Shown here one piece after another: positions 33,742 to 45,333 of a DNA stretch of 64,000 nucleotides (the first letter of the stretch is position 1; the number at the start of each line of letters is the position of its first letter). Below the pieces are notes generated by a model, which worked only from the letters and a program-made list of their open reading frames with translations, did not search any database and had not been told where the DNA came from. Position numbers and translations under genes: made by a program. The stretch is from Diploscapter coronatus. Lineage: Eukaryota > Nematoda > Chromadorea > Rhabditida > Rhabditidae. Where the stretch lies: assembly GCA_964036155.1 (NCBI GenBank), contig OZ038423.1, positions 54,885,249 to 54,949,248 on the forward strand, read 5' to 3'.

Positions 33742-36198
33742 TTAAGCGGACCAATGAGTTGAATTAGTGAGCAAATCTCGAGAAACGATCAACCGCATCA
33801 TCTCGTTCGTTCCTTCCAAAATTCTGCAAGTATTGTAAATTAGGAAAATTCATTTGAAACAGAAAATATCCTACCTATGAACCCGCAAATCTCTGAGATA
33901 TTGCTGAATGGGATAGTCTTTCAAATAGCCATATCCTCCGAACATTTGCAGACAGCCATCTACTACCTATATTATTTTATTGAAGTTGTGATTGCAGTTC
34001 AGGGCTTTTCTATTGAAGATCATCTGTTAGATCTTGAAAAGGTGTGAAAATAACCAATGAACAAATTATAATCTTTAAAAGGCTATCAATTTGGTTCACC
34101 AACTACATATTCATCATCATACGATTGATTTGAAATTGATCTTCGTAAGAAATCTGCTAGAAACTAGTGAATTCGAATTCAAATATTGAATTTAACAACA
34201 CTAATTTCACATAACTTACTTCGAAACAATTTTCCGTCCCATGAAGTTTAGCTAGTGCACAGAGTGAAGCTGATTTCGGAGATTTTTCGTCCAAATGTCT
34301 CGCAGCATCTCGGATTATCAGTCTGTTAAACAAAATAAGACTTTCTACATAGATCATTACACTTACCTGCTCGTGTGAACTTTCGCTGCGAATTCAGCCA
34401 AGCGGAATTGATTCCATTGGAACTCAGACAGCGTCTTGCCAAACTGTTTTCGAACCTGAGTTGAGAATAATTTTCTTATAAATGAATAAAACCCAACCTT
34501 CAAATGATCGATGGCCAAATCGACAGCCTGCTGTGCAGCGCCGAGCGAGCAGCTGGCGATATTCAGTCTGCCTCCGTTCAGTCCAGCCATGGCAATATTG
34601 AAGCCAAAGTTGTCCTTCCCGATTTGATTAGAGACAGGAACCTGCAAGCAAATAATGAATGAAGTCGAGCATTGACATTCTTGCGCAAAATATTATTTGG
34701 AAATATCATCACCTTTTCACTAGAATAATGCATCTTTTTACGACGAAGAATAAATGTTAAGACATTTTCAGATTGTTATGCAAAATGTGCTGTAATCTAT
34801 CATGAAAGATATTTCCCAGATAAATTTGATAGACTCTATTTCTTATTCAACAGATTTTACCTTGCAATCTTCGAAAGTAATGATGCGAGTTGGCTGACTG
34901 TTCCATCCGAGCTTTGACTCCTTCTTTCCCTGACTGAATCCAGGCATTCCGTCCTCGACCAGCAGACAGAAAATTCCCTTCGCACCGGGCTGACCTTCAT
35001 GGCGAACCATCACAACGTATCTGAATGAGTTGAACTTATTTAAATTTTGTTGTCTATGATAATTTGGATTTGACAACAAGTTCTGAGCCAAATCATACAT
35101 AAATTGCGTACTTAAAAAGAGTATTGAATAGTTTTCGTACACATAAGAATTACGCAAACATTCAATAAACATAAAGTCGAAAATCTCACTTTTTGGAAGT
35201 ACCAGCTCCACTTATGAAGGCTTTCGACCCATTGACAATGTAATAGTCGCCCTGTTTCTTTGCGGTTGTTCGCAGACTTGCCGCATCAGACCCTAAAATG
35301 AAATTGTGATAAGAAATAGCAAGGTGGAAATAAACCTGAGTCGGGCTCTGTCAGACAGTACGAGCTCAATTCTTCACAACTGGTCAGTTTTGGCAGGTGT
35401 TTTGCCTTCAGCTCCTCTGACCCGTATTGATCGATCATCCAACAGCCTGAAATTTAACTGATAGTTTCACATTGAAATAGATGATAAGACATCCTATGCA
35501 TTTGTGACATACTTGAAACACTGAATATACTTTTTGGAAATTTGTTCACAAAATAAGGAAAGCGTGAAACTGACACATATTGTGAATGGAGATGTAAGCA
35601 GCAGTGGAGGCGCATCCAGCAGCGAGTTGCTCGAAAATGACGGAGCTGTGCAGCCGAGTCAGGGCCGAGCCGCCGTATTTCTCGCTGCAATAAATCGCGC
35701 CAAACCCAATCTCGCCTGCCTTTCTTATCACATCCACGGGCAAGTGTTCCTGAAATGGAATTTTTAGAATATCATTTTTGACTGAATGACTCAAGAAACG
35801 AATAAATAAAAATTTTTGAGAAAATAATAAAATTAGTCAACCTCTTTGTCCCATTTCTCCATGTGCGGATACATTTCCTGTCGTGCGAAGTCCTTTGCCA
35901 CTTTTTGGATCTCGAGCAGTTCTGGATCCAGATTATGAGATGCTGAAGATCGTTTTTAAAACTCTTCATAATAAACCTTAAACTATCGAAGCTCGAAAGA
36001 ATAGCATTGAAGGTTACTTTCATCTATCCAGACGACATACGCTTTCTCTCAAATTACGACACCGTGACATTTTTCAAATAACATTTTAGAGATCTTACGA
36101 TCGAGGACATATCCACAAGTGCCGTGTCGTCTGGTTGCAGCCAGCAATTGACTTCCAGCACAATTCTTCAATCGACCGAGCAGGATTCGAGTTGCCAT
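33742..36198 (-). CDS. Isobutyryl-CoA dehydrogenase, mitochondrial
   Basis: Acyl-CoA dehydrogenase of the ACAD8 type, oxidising isobutyryl-CoA in mitochondrial valine breakdown with FAD. 419 residues (human ACAD8 has 415) in 11 exons: 36099-36198, 35842-35942, 35575-35749, 35336-35446, 35190-35292, 34861-35020, 34498-34641, 34367-34455, 34220-34322, 33875-33966, 33742-33823. The N-terminus is Arg-rich without acids ([19 protein letters not shown]), as expected for mitochondrial import. Diagnostic motifs are [44 protein letters not shown] and [12 protein letters not shown]. The catalytic Glu is E396 in [11 protein letters not shown]. The ATG lies three bases after a CTCTTTTAG acceptor and 345 bp downstream of the Nup85 stop on the same strand, which fits the second gene of an operon with spliced-leader addition. 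Confidence 0.93.
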
Positions 36199-36543
36199 TT
36201 TCTAAAAGAGGCACAAATTTTCGAAAAAAAAAGGTTTTAAGATATGCATAAGCAATGGATTGTGCAGAAGCACCATTCTATTGTGAAAAAATAAGAAAAC
36301 ATCACACAGAGCATTTATTCAGAAAAAAATCAGTGCTTTACGAATAATAAAATCATGAAAATGACCGGTAGAAATGTACTCGTTGATACAAAAATAATCA
36401 AAAAGAACGATTAAAGATAAAAAGGAATATAGAAAATCCTAAGAGATCGGAACAGGATAGGTTATTTATTGGAAGTTGAATGGAATTGTTGAGGATTTGG
36501 TTGGAAATTCAAACTTATCCATCGCTTTGTTAAGAATTTTGAT

Positions 36544-39500
36544 TCAGAAATGCGGCTGTAGTTTGACGGTCTGCCTTCCGGGAGCTGCCAAATTCACTTC
36601 ATTCGAATCGTTTTCCGTCACACTTTTGAGTCGATTGCTGAGAACTGTCGACAAGGATTTAATCTGAAATTTAGCTTGTTGTAAATTGTGCAATTGAAAT
36701 TTGGTGAAATGTTCATTTTGAAGATAGGACTATTTACCTTACTAATGAAATAATTTTCAAAAACTGAAAATAAAGATTTTCTTTCTAGGACAAAATGTTC
36801 ATACCATAGAGAGCTGGTCCTCATTGAGCAGCTGGCGATGGTCAGATTTGTAACGGAACAGGAAGTTGTTGAGTTGCATTAGACGGGATCGCGTCGTGTT
36901 GATCTGCAAATTAGAGTTGATAATTATCCCTGTTTCATTTTTTGCGAAAATAGAAATAGAAATTCAAACCAAACTACATGTATTTCTTCGCTATTATTAT
37001 TGCTCGTAATACCCTTTCTCAAAAATGTCGAAAGATACCTGAATTTCATCAGACAGCATCATTCGCAGATGGGCAAAGAGTGTCTCGTGGAAAGAGGGAG
37101 GCACTTCTGGGCTGATGATCAAATCGAACAGGACCTCAATTTGAAATATTACCACTTGATTTTCAGAAATTCAAACCTTGGAAGCCTTGTTAGCATCGCC
37201 TTTGTGGAGAGACTTGAGATAGAAGTAGTAATTGTAGAGGAAATGCAAGGAGGGACAATAGCAAATTGCATCCTGAAACGGAGGAGAATTGAATAAATGA
37301 GAAAAGTTTAATGGAAAACCTCCAATTGGTCAAAAATCTCGAACATCGAAATCTCCTTGTCCGTTGCAGCCCAGATGATTCTGAAATGTTTCAGTTTTTC
37401 TTTCTATTTAAGAAAAATAGAAAGAAAACCATTATCTACAATTTACTGATCAATTCATTTTTTATTTGTGAATCAAATTTCTGTCACAATTTCATTTAAA
37501 AAAAAAACTAGCTGTATCAAGAAATTGAAAAAAAACATACTTTAGAACGATGCCGTCGATGAGTTTGCTTTCGTCTGTCCTGAGGGCCCAGCCCAGTGCA
37601 GAAGCCCACTCCTTGCTCCCAATGTGTCTAATCAAATTGACTCAATTCAATTCAATTACTTCCCAAAATGACTTACTTGTCGGACATCGATTTCACCAGG
37701 CACTTGATTGTATCTTTCAGACAATATTCCGTCGCGATTCGATATATCTGCAAGAATATTAGAATTATTAATTCAAAATCTCCCAGAATAAACATTTGAA
37801 CACGACCAACTCATATTTTTGAAATACCAAAATGTTCCTTACCTTCTCAGCCATGAGTTCATCCTCGATGCTGAGCTGCTGCATGAGTTTGTCTGCCTGC
37901 TTTCTTCCCTCCTCTGCACACTCAACCAGATATTCGACGCCGATTTCCCACAATCTGAAAAAGTGCATTTCATTTATCGCAGTTTTCCTAGATAAATTAG
38001 GCTAGGAAATATATGCACATCAAGAATAGTTGTTTACGAGTATTTTTATGCATTCTTCGTCAAAATCAAACACGAATTCTCCCACTTACCCACTGTAATT
38101 GGTGAGACAGCTGCCGTAGTCGATGAGAAGGAAATCGCGCAGATCAGCAAGGGGGGCTGCGAATTCAGAGCCCGTGTTCAGCAGAAGATCCACTAGGTGC
38201 ACTGACATCCATGGGTTGGCGAAGATATTCTGAAGAAGCTCGAATATACAAATATTCGAAGTTTAAGAAACTCCTTGTAAACTCACTCCTAAATTCACTG
38301 TTGAAAGAGTTATTTGAAGAAAAACATGCACATGTCATACTGACATGTGAAAATGGAAATAGTAAAAAATCTTCGTCTTCATAGCCTACTCCACAAATTA
38401 GCATGTCATCTTTTTCATCGACTTTTCGAAAAAAAATTGAATGAGAATCCCAACAGTCACTTCGGCTTTGCAGGCGCTTGTTGGATCGGATCGAGTCGCA
38501 AATTTTTCGATCCGCCAACAAGCCTGGGCTTTAGTTTCACTTGAAATCGCTGAGAATCTTACAAACCTCGAGGAACGTCAAATCAGAGACGTGGAAAATG
38601 GAGAGGAAAGGATCGGTCTGGTCATCCGCGAGTTTGGCCTGACGAGTCTGGGACAGAGCGATGCACTCGTCTGCGAGAGGACCCAGTGCATTGAACGAGG
38701 CAGTGGCGTTCTTGACCAGCACGTAGAAAGGCATCATGTGCCACCATTCGGAAGTTAGTTGATCCGCCATTCGGCAAAGGGTCTAAAAATGAATATTCTA
38801 CAAGCAAACCAAACTAATGACTCTTAAAATGAATGGAATGAATTTCATAATGAAACGAAGTGTTTTCCACTGAATAGCTTTAAAAAAAAAACCCCCACCT
38901 CCTCCTCTCCAACGAGCATGTGGACGATGAATTGAATGTTTGGATTGACGTCGAACTGCTTCGCACGAATGTCGCGACGCAGGTTCTCTTGCCATTGAGT
39001 GAACTTCTCAGACTGAAAAAATAATTGATAAGACGACTGAAACTTAATATCATAATAGGATAGAAGATTCCTAAAAAATCACCATATCCGTTTCCATTCA
39101 TGAATGTACGTATTATAGACTTATCTCAAACTGAACTCTTGAAGAATTTATTTTCAATTTCTTATTCTGCTTGAAATGGGCAAAAATCAGTAAAACTGCA
39201 ATATTCCTACCTTCAAATCATCGTTGAGCCAAAGCGGGAGGAACTCGAGTTTGTCGAGATACTCGATGAGCAGCCGCACAGCGTGGTCGCTCTGGCACTG
39301 CTTGAGAAGATTGGCACACGTTTCGAATCGGCACCCGAGCAGACTGCACACCACCTGAACAGGAAAATCATCGTTTCCCATGAGAGTGTGAATGGATGCA
39401 TACCGCTTTCCAGAAGGCAGCATCGGAAGGGCTCGCAATGTCTTCGGATTCCTGGGCAAATCGATTCACTGCCTCGTTCACGAACAGGAAACATTGCGAG

Positions 39501-40354
39501 GCCCATTCAACCAGGTCGACTGTAATTGCAGTGTCTGCAAAGAAGTAAATTGAAGCCTGTCAAAGTAAATTTTTACCAGGTTCTCTGGAGAATAAAAATC
39601 TGAACAATCAAGTACTAATGAATTTGGAAAAGGCAAAAAAGTTGAACCGAAAATTTTCAAATCAAGTAACTCTATTCAAATTAAAGCAGAAATATTGCAA
39701 AACAGACTAACCTCCTTTGCGCAGGAACATGATTTCGAAGAGCGTCCAGAGAGCGAATTCGCGTATGTACTGATCACGGCCTCGGTCACTGCTCTGTGCG
39801 GTCGCCAGCAGAACGGAACGATAACTGCGAGACAATTCCAAAGCACTGTAAAAATTGGACTGTTTGCGAAGAAGTGAGCAGTTGACTAACGCATCAGTGG
39901 ACAGTTTGCCTTCCGTCTTCGACACTTTGCAGCAGTCTTGGAATACGGCGTGCATTTCAACGACCAGTTTACGAACCTAAAGAAAGTTTGAAGAAATGAT
40001 AATGAAAAAGCAAAAAAAAATCAGGAACAAGCGCATTCTGTTGTGACATGAATGAACCGAGTAATTGTCAATTTTTGTTTTTTTTTCAAAATTTATTCGT
40101 ACGAGTGGCAGACCACAGTGCCTTGAACTGTCCGGCGTCAGTTTTTTGAGAAAATTGTTATGGGTTTCTATCAGTGCATTATTTTAGAAATATTTCATTG
40201 AAAAATTTTTAAATCCCACCTCGCTGTCAGCGAAAAGCATTCTGTACTTGGCCGCTTCGTCCTCGGTTCTATTGAGCTGCTGAGCCAATTCCTTCTGCAC
40301 AGAAGCGGTCATTTTGACCGGCCTAGAGTCCAAAATCCTCGATCTGTTTGCCAT
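36544..40354 (-). CDS. Nucleoporin Nup85-like (NPP-2)
   Basis: Scaffold nucleoporin of the Y (Nup107-160) complex. About 613 residues in 16 exons: 40220-40354, 39891-39976, 39712-39845, 39404-39534, 39211-39354, 38899-39012, 38567-38782, 38090-38229, 37843-37954, 37677-37747, 37541-37627, 37320-37380, 37177-37272, 37039-37134, 36805-36903, 36544-36663. Phases join. It is all-helical with no signal peptide or membrane span. Nup85-like landmarks include FALWTLFEIMF, FWKAVVCSLLGCRFETCANL, MPFYVLVKNATASF and NPWMSVHLVDLL. Family assignment rests on this pattern and length (human 656). The 45-nt intron at 39846-39890 is divisible by three and stop-free, so retention would add 15 residues. The ATG follows a CATTTCAG acceptor immediately. 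One intron uses a TTGAG acceptor (37135-37136). ACAD8 lies 345 bp downstream. Confidence 0.78.
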
Positions 40355-40781
40355 TCTGAAATGAGGAAAAATTCAAGAGATTTTCGAGAAAACTTGGAGA
40401 CCGTTCAAAAGTGGAGAAAATACGACAAACTACGAATTGGCGCTAAACAGCAAATGGTGAATGGTGGTGAGAGGGAAAGGAAAGGAGGAAAGAGAGGGAA
40501 ACGCACTGCATTCTGCGGACTAAATTGACTAGAGAAAAGCCCAATTATTTCGAGAAAAATACGACTCGAGATTTCACGAGCCGGAAAAAATTCTATTGGA
40601 AATTTCAACCGCTTTTCAACAAAACTGAAGAGCAAGTACTTCACATAAAACATTTATTGCTTCTCAAACCAAATCAATCAAAATCAAAGAAAGTCATGAA
40701 ACTTCATGCAAAGTAATCCATGTTAAAATCAGCTAATCAATTGCACAAGAACGAGGTTTGATGTGCCTAATCAGAGGCAGA
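40355..40781. other. Short intergenic region 5' of the Nup85-like gene
   Basis: Promoter and leader of the minus-strand Nup85-like gene and the 3' UTR of the chitin-binding gene. 40440-40520 is GA-rich. No further feature is supported. Confidence 0.5.
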
Positions 40782-42960
40782 TCAGTAGCTGGTCATGTGG
40801 GTGGTGGTAGTGGAGGGGAGAGATGCAGAGGTGGTCGAGGAAGGAGTGGTGGAAGTGGTCGAGTCGAGTTCCTGGGGATTGCACTCGGCCAGGGCCTCGG
40901 CATCGGAGCGAGGGGCACAGCGACCAGTCGAGAGGAAGACGGACTCGGCACCGCAGCTGAGAGTGAACAGCTTGCCCGACAGGCACATCTCGAAGTGCGG
41001 CGAGCAGGGCGACAGGGATGTCAGACCGTCAGAGATGCACGTGGCCGAGTCAACTGAAAGAAGGTGATTTTAGTCGACTTTTGAAGGGATGAGTTTCATG
41101 AAAGTGGGCGATTGCAAAGCCATTTTCTCTCGATCATCTATTCGCATAATCTCGTCAAAGGTAGCACGAGTTTGATAACTCATTTCTGTTCGACTTGAAG
41201 AGAAAATTGAACATGATTTTACCTAATGGAGCGAGATGCGTGTTTTGAAAATCTATTTACTTTTCCACAAATTCCCGATAAAGATGTCGATTTCGAGTTC
41301 TGTCAAAGACCCCGAATTCGCTATCAATTTTAGTCTCGTTCCTGCATCCAACAAACTCACTTCCAACAGCAGCTCCCTCCTCGCAGTCGATGATGACCTT
41401 CTGCGTGGTCTGGGGCATCTCGGTGGTTGAGCTGGATTCAGGCACATCGACGGCTGCAGTAGTTCCACTGCCCTCGTTGCAGGACGCGACTTCGTGGGGA
41501 TAGTCACAGGCCTCGATGGGGGTGTTGTAGACCAGGCCGAATGGACAGTCCATGATGCGGGCGATGCCTCCCGAGCAGGTCAAGAATTGCGCAGAGCAGG
41601 CCGACAACTCGTACAGGCCATCAGCACGACCGTCGCAGGCTGAAAATTTAATTTTCGTCAAGTTTCTAAAATTCTCTTTTGATAAAACCTTGAAAAAATT
41701 TCGAAGCTTCTCCGCCCATTTCTAAAAACGTTCATGTTTCCCTTCTCAACCATGTTCAACAACAGCTTCATTGAAATCATTTGATCTCGATTTTCCCCTT
41801 CCACAACTAACCATCTCCACCATCATTCCAAGGGAACTGTCCAGAGGATTCAGCGCCAGACGCATCCATCGATTGAACGCTGGCAGGAACGGGCTGCTCT
41901 CCATATGCATTGCCGTAAGCGCTGCTGGAAGTCTGAGTGTAGGGAGGCCGAGTGGAGGATGGTTCGTCAGCAGCTGGCAGAGTGCTGAAATTTCATGTTT
42001 CTGGTGAAACTCGTCCAAATTTCCATGTTTTTATTGGAAAGTTTACCCATTCTCATTTTGAAAATGGGTGAACTTTCTAATATGCAAGCTTTCCTAACCT
42101 AGTGGTGATCTCCTCTCCATAGCTTCCATAAGTCGGCTGTTCAGTGGTGGAAGAGCTGCTCGAATAGCCGTACGACTCAGAAGTTGAGGGCACCGGCTCC
42201 ATGGTAGTCGTGCTCGTGGAAGATGGCACATCAGCTGCCGGAGTAGTGCTGCTGCTCGAATAACCGTAAGATTCGGAAGTCGAGGGCACTGGCTCCATGG
42301 TCGTGGTCGTGGTCGATGGCACATCGGCTGCCGGGGTGGTGCTGAAATTACAGCAAAAAAATCTTTAATGTTGTCCATTTTCACCTAATTTGGTTTTTTT
42401 TTTTATGAATTTCACGATTTTTCATTTTCCAACCTGCTGGTGGTCTCCTCGCCGTAGTTGCCGTAGGCCTGTTCAGTGGTGGAAGGCAAGTCAGCAGGAG
42501 TGGAAGAGCTGCTCGAATAGCCGTATGATTCGGAAGTCGAAGGCACTGGCTCCATGGTAGTGGTGCTCGTAGAAGACGGGACATCGGCTGCCGGAGTGGT
42601 GCTGCTGCTCGAGTACGAGCCATAAGTCTCTTCCTGTTCCGTGGTCGTGGAAACGGTGGTCGATGGGACATCGGCTGCCGGAGTGCTGAAATTCCTTCAT
42701 CTTGTTTGAATTCTTCCCATTTTTCTGTACCTGGTGCTCATTTCCTCTCCATCGTTGCCGTAAGCCTGTTGAGTGGTGGTCGACGGCACATCAGCTGCAG
42801 GAGTGCTGCTCGGCATCTCGACTTCGTAGGCTCCGGTAGTGCTGGGCTGCAGAGTGGTGGTGGAGGGAACGTCCTGAGGCAGCTGCTCGGGATAACCGCT
42901 GTTGTACGGCGCTGCAGACGCCAGACCGAGACCCAGAGCGGCAATCAATACCAAGTGCAT
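40782..42960 (-). CDS. Secreted mucin-like protein with two chitin-binding (CBM14) domains
   Basis: Extracellular chitin-binding protein, 482 residues in six exons: 42731-42960, 42434-42685, 42099-42341, 41812-41984, 41361-41639, 40782-41053. Residues 1-17 are a signal peptide ([17 protein letters not shown]). Residues 18-299 are Ser/Thr/Pro-rich and should be heavily O-glycosylated; they carry several near-identical copies of a module containing [25 protein letters not shown] and an acidic YGxxGEE segment. Two peritrophin-A domains with six cysteines each follow at about 301-353 and 398-450 ([20 protein letters not shown] spacing). The tail is Thr-rich. Related nematode proteins serve in the eggshell, pharyngeal lining or cuticle; which one applies here is unknown. 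Introns 1-4 all end next to a CAC-TCC/ACC repeat start, indicating growth by exon duplication. The ATG follows a TTTTCAG acceptor by seven bases. Confidence 0.88.
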
Positions 42961-43970
42961 CTTCGATCTGAAAATCCCGAACCATCATTCAAGTTCGAAA
43001 AGTAGAATTTTGAGGAAAATCCCAAAAATTGAAAATCCAAATTTTGGGATTTTCAGTATCTTGAATTGAAAATTAACTTTAAAGTAGAAATTGCCGAATT
43101 TCTTCAAAACGAGCTCTAAAATTTAAAAAAATTCTTGAAAGGAAAAAGAAAATTTTGGGATTTTTGAGGAGAAAAATTGAAACCAACCGCTCCTAACCGG
43201 GACAATTGACCAGAATGAGAATGAAAGTCCGAGTTTTGCAGAGTGGTCGTTTTTGGCGCCAACATACTTTGCTTGCTCGTTGATCACTTCGGTCATTTTT
43301 CACTTTCGTTCGAATTTTTCCATTTTTTCGTGGAAGATTTTTTTGTATTCATGCCATTCTGTCATCGGAATCCCCGTTCGATCATATTAGAACCTCTCAT
43401 CCAATCTTGGTTGTCAATTTAGAGCTTGAATGTAGGCAGAGTTAAAAGGCCTATGATGAAGGGAAGTTGGCAAGGGGCTGAGAAGTACTACCGAATTGAA
43501 GTTGGTAGAAGGGTGGTAGTTTTAAATCAAAAATTGGGGAAGGAAGGAAGTACCCTTCAAGCCCCGAATGTCTGCGAAAATGTGTTCATTTTGGGTGAGA
43601 TTTTTGCGATTTCTTTCGGCCTAGAAAATTTTTATGTTTATTTTTTCTTCACGAAAGACTTATTCACATCCCTGGTGACATTTCTGCACAAGAATTTTAT
43701 TCGAAACATCAATTCGGCATATCTACTCGGGGTTCTACATCTGGATATCTTTATCAAACAGACCTTTGAATCTAAATCCGTCATTCAATAGAACCTCTTC
43801 ATTCCGTCGTTTTTGCCAAAATTCTCAAATTTCGTGTTTTTGCCTAAAATTTCTTGATTTTTTCTTTTTTTCAACTCAACTTATCGTTTATGCTATTAGT
43901 ATGTTAAATATTTATTTAGTAAAACTTCTTCACAGTAGTTTGTTATGAATAAATATTTGATCAAAATCTA
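42961..43970. other. Intergenic region 5' of the chitin-binding gene
   Basis: Contains the promoter of the chitin-binding gene and the 3' UTR of the orphan secreted gene, with a minus-strand AATAAA-type signal around 43910. 42975-43180 is rich in AAATTT runs. A 121-codon plus-strand frame at 43426-43791 is not supported by splice sites or motifs. Confidence 0.5.
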
Positions 43971-45186
43971 TCATCTAATTGCATAGCAGCAGTTCTTCTC
44001 TAGATCTTGCAAGAGGTTGTCTTTGATTGCTGGACGATGCAAATATGCATAGCAGTACTGACATTCCAATGATTGAGAGCGTAGAAGGGTAGGGATCAGA
44101 ATTTTCTGAAAAACTTATGAATCCACAAAATCCCATTTTCATAATGTTGTGGATATTACATTTTGATTCTGATGAGCTGCTATGTTTCTATCGTCGCGAG
44201 CTTTGAATTTGGATGAAGGAATAGTTGAATCTGCTGGAAGGATGTTGAAAAAAATTAAAACGAAGGAAGCTTTTCTCCTTTACCTTTAGCTAGATCTGCT
44301 TTATGCGCAATTCCAAACAAATTGAAATCGATCCTCGGCGCATCTCGCTTCGTTCTTTTCACCACATACAGTGGCTTTTTGAGATGAATGGTCGTTTTAT
44401 TCTGTGGGCCATATTGCCATCCTCCTCCTAGTCTCTTGATGTCGTGAACCATCAGAATCTAAAATGTCAATCGTCATTTCTCCTTAATCTCCAGACTAAC
44501 CTCAATATCGTAATCAATTTCCATTTTTGATCTTAGCCGATCGATGTATTTCAGGATTACATTAGGTCTTCTAGAGGAAATTTTAGCGTTTTTTAACTTC
44601 CCAAACTCTGCTCACTTGTATGGGAACAGTAGCTTTCTGACGTTGACTTTAGGTTTTTTCTTCGCTGGTTTGAAAGTTTTGACTGCTGCTATAGTACGAT
44701 GATCATTTGTGTAGGAACTCGAATTGGTTGAATCTAAATCATGGGATCTTTCCAATTTAAGTAAGAAGTTGAATCGGAACGAATTCTCTCTTCAATAGGT
44801 AATGCAACCGGCTGGCATTGCGACTTCATAAAGTCTCCCATTCTTTTTCCTTTTCTCAAGTGTTTTATTCCCTGAGAAAGTGAAATATCGAAGTCGTCAT
44901 TTTTACGCAAAACAATGCTTTGAATTACTCACCGCTGTACAAATGATGAACTTCGATATGGCCGAGATCTCTGTGTCTATCAAGAATTGAGATTCCGTAG
45001 ATATTCCGATGTTTCTCTTCGTAGTAGTTCTTCAGAGTACGATAGCCTAAACATGATATTCACTGCATCAGGTTGAAGTGCAAAACTTATGATTCTCATC
45101 TGATCAGCTCAATTACCTGAATCAATGTCAGATGACTTGCACAGATTGGGTACCACTAGAGATACAATCAGGACGAATCTCACCAT
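43971..45186 (-). CDS. Predicted secreted basic protein, orphan
   Basis: I do not recognise this family. The model gives 272 residues in eight exons: 45117-45186, 44933-45046, 44809-44871, 44616-44733, 44501-44570, 44284-44458, 44160-44233, 43971-44105. Residues 1-18 (MVRFVLIVSLVVPNLCKS) form a signal peptide. The middle is basic and contains GYRTLKNYYEEKHRNIYG, YIDRLRSKMEIDYDIE and a block with DIKRLGGGWQYGPQNKTTIH. An RTKRDAPR segment (about residue 195) could be a proprotein-convertase site. The last exon adds five cysteines. Alternatives: reading through the donor at 44283 gives an earlier stop at 44255, and the final exon has a second open frame with a hydrophobic tail, so the C-terminus is uncertain. 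It could be a processed secreted peptide precursor, but nothing proves that. Confidence 0.55.
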
Positions 45187-45333
45187 CTATAGAAAGAACG
45201 CAACAGCTCACATTTGCAGACACGCAAATAGAAACTGCAATTAGACAGAAAATAGTCGAAAGGAAGAAAAGAAGCGAAGGGATATTATTAGGAAGAAAAG
45301 GGAAGAGAAAGACAGTGGATGAGTAGATGGAAG

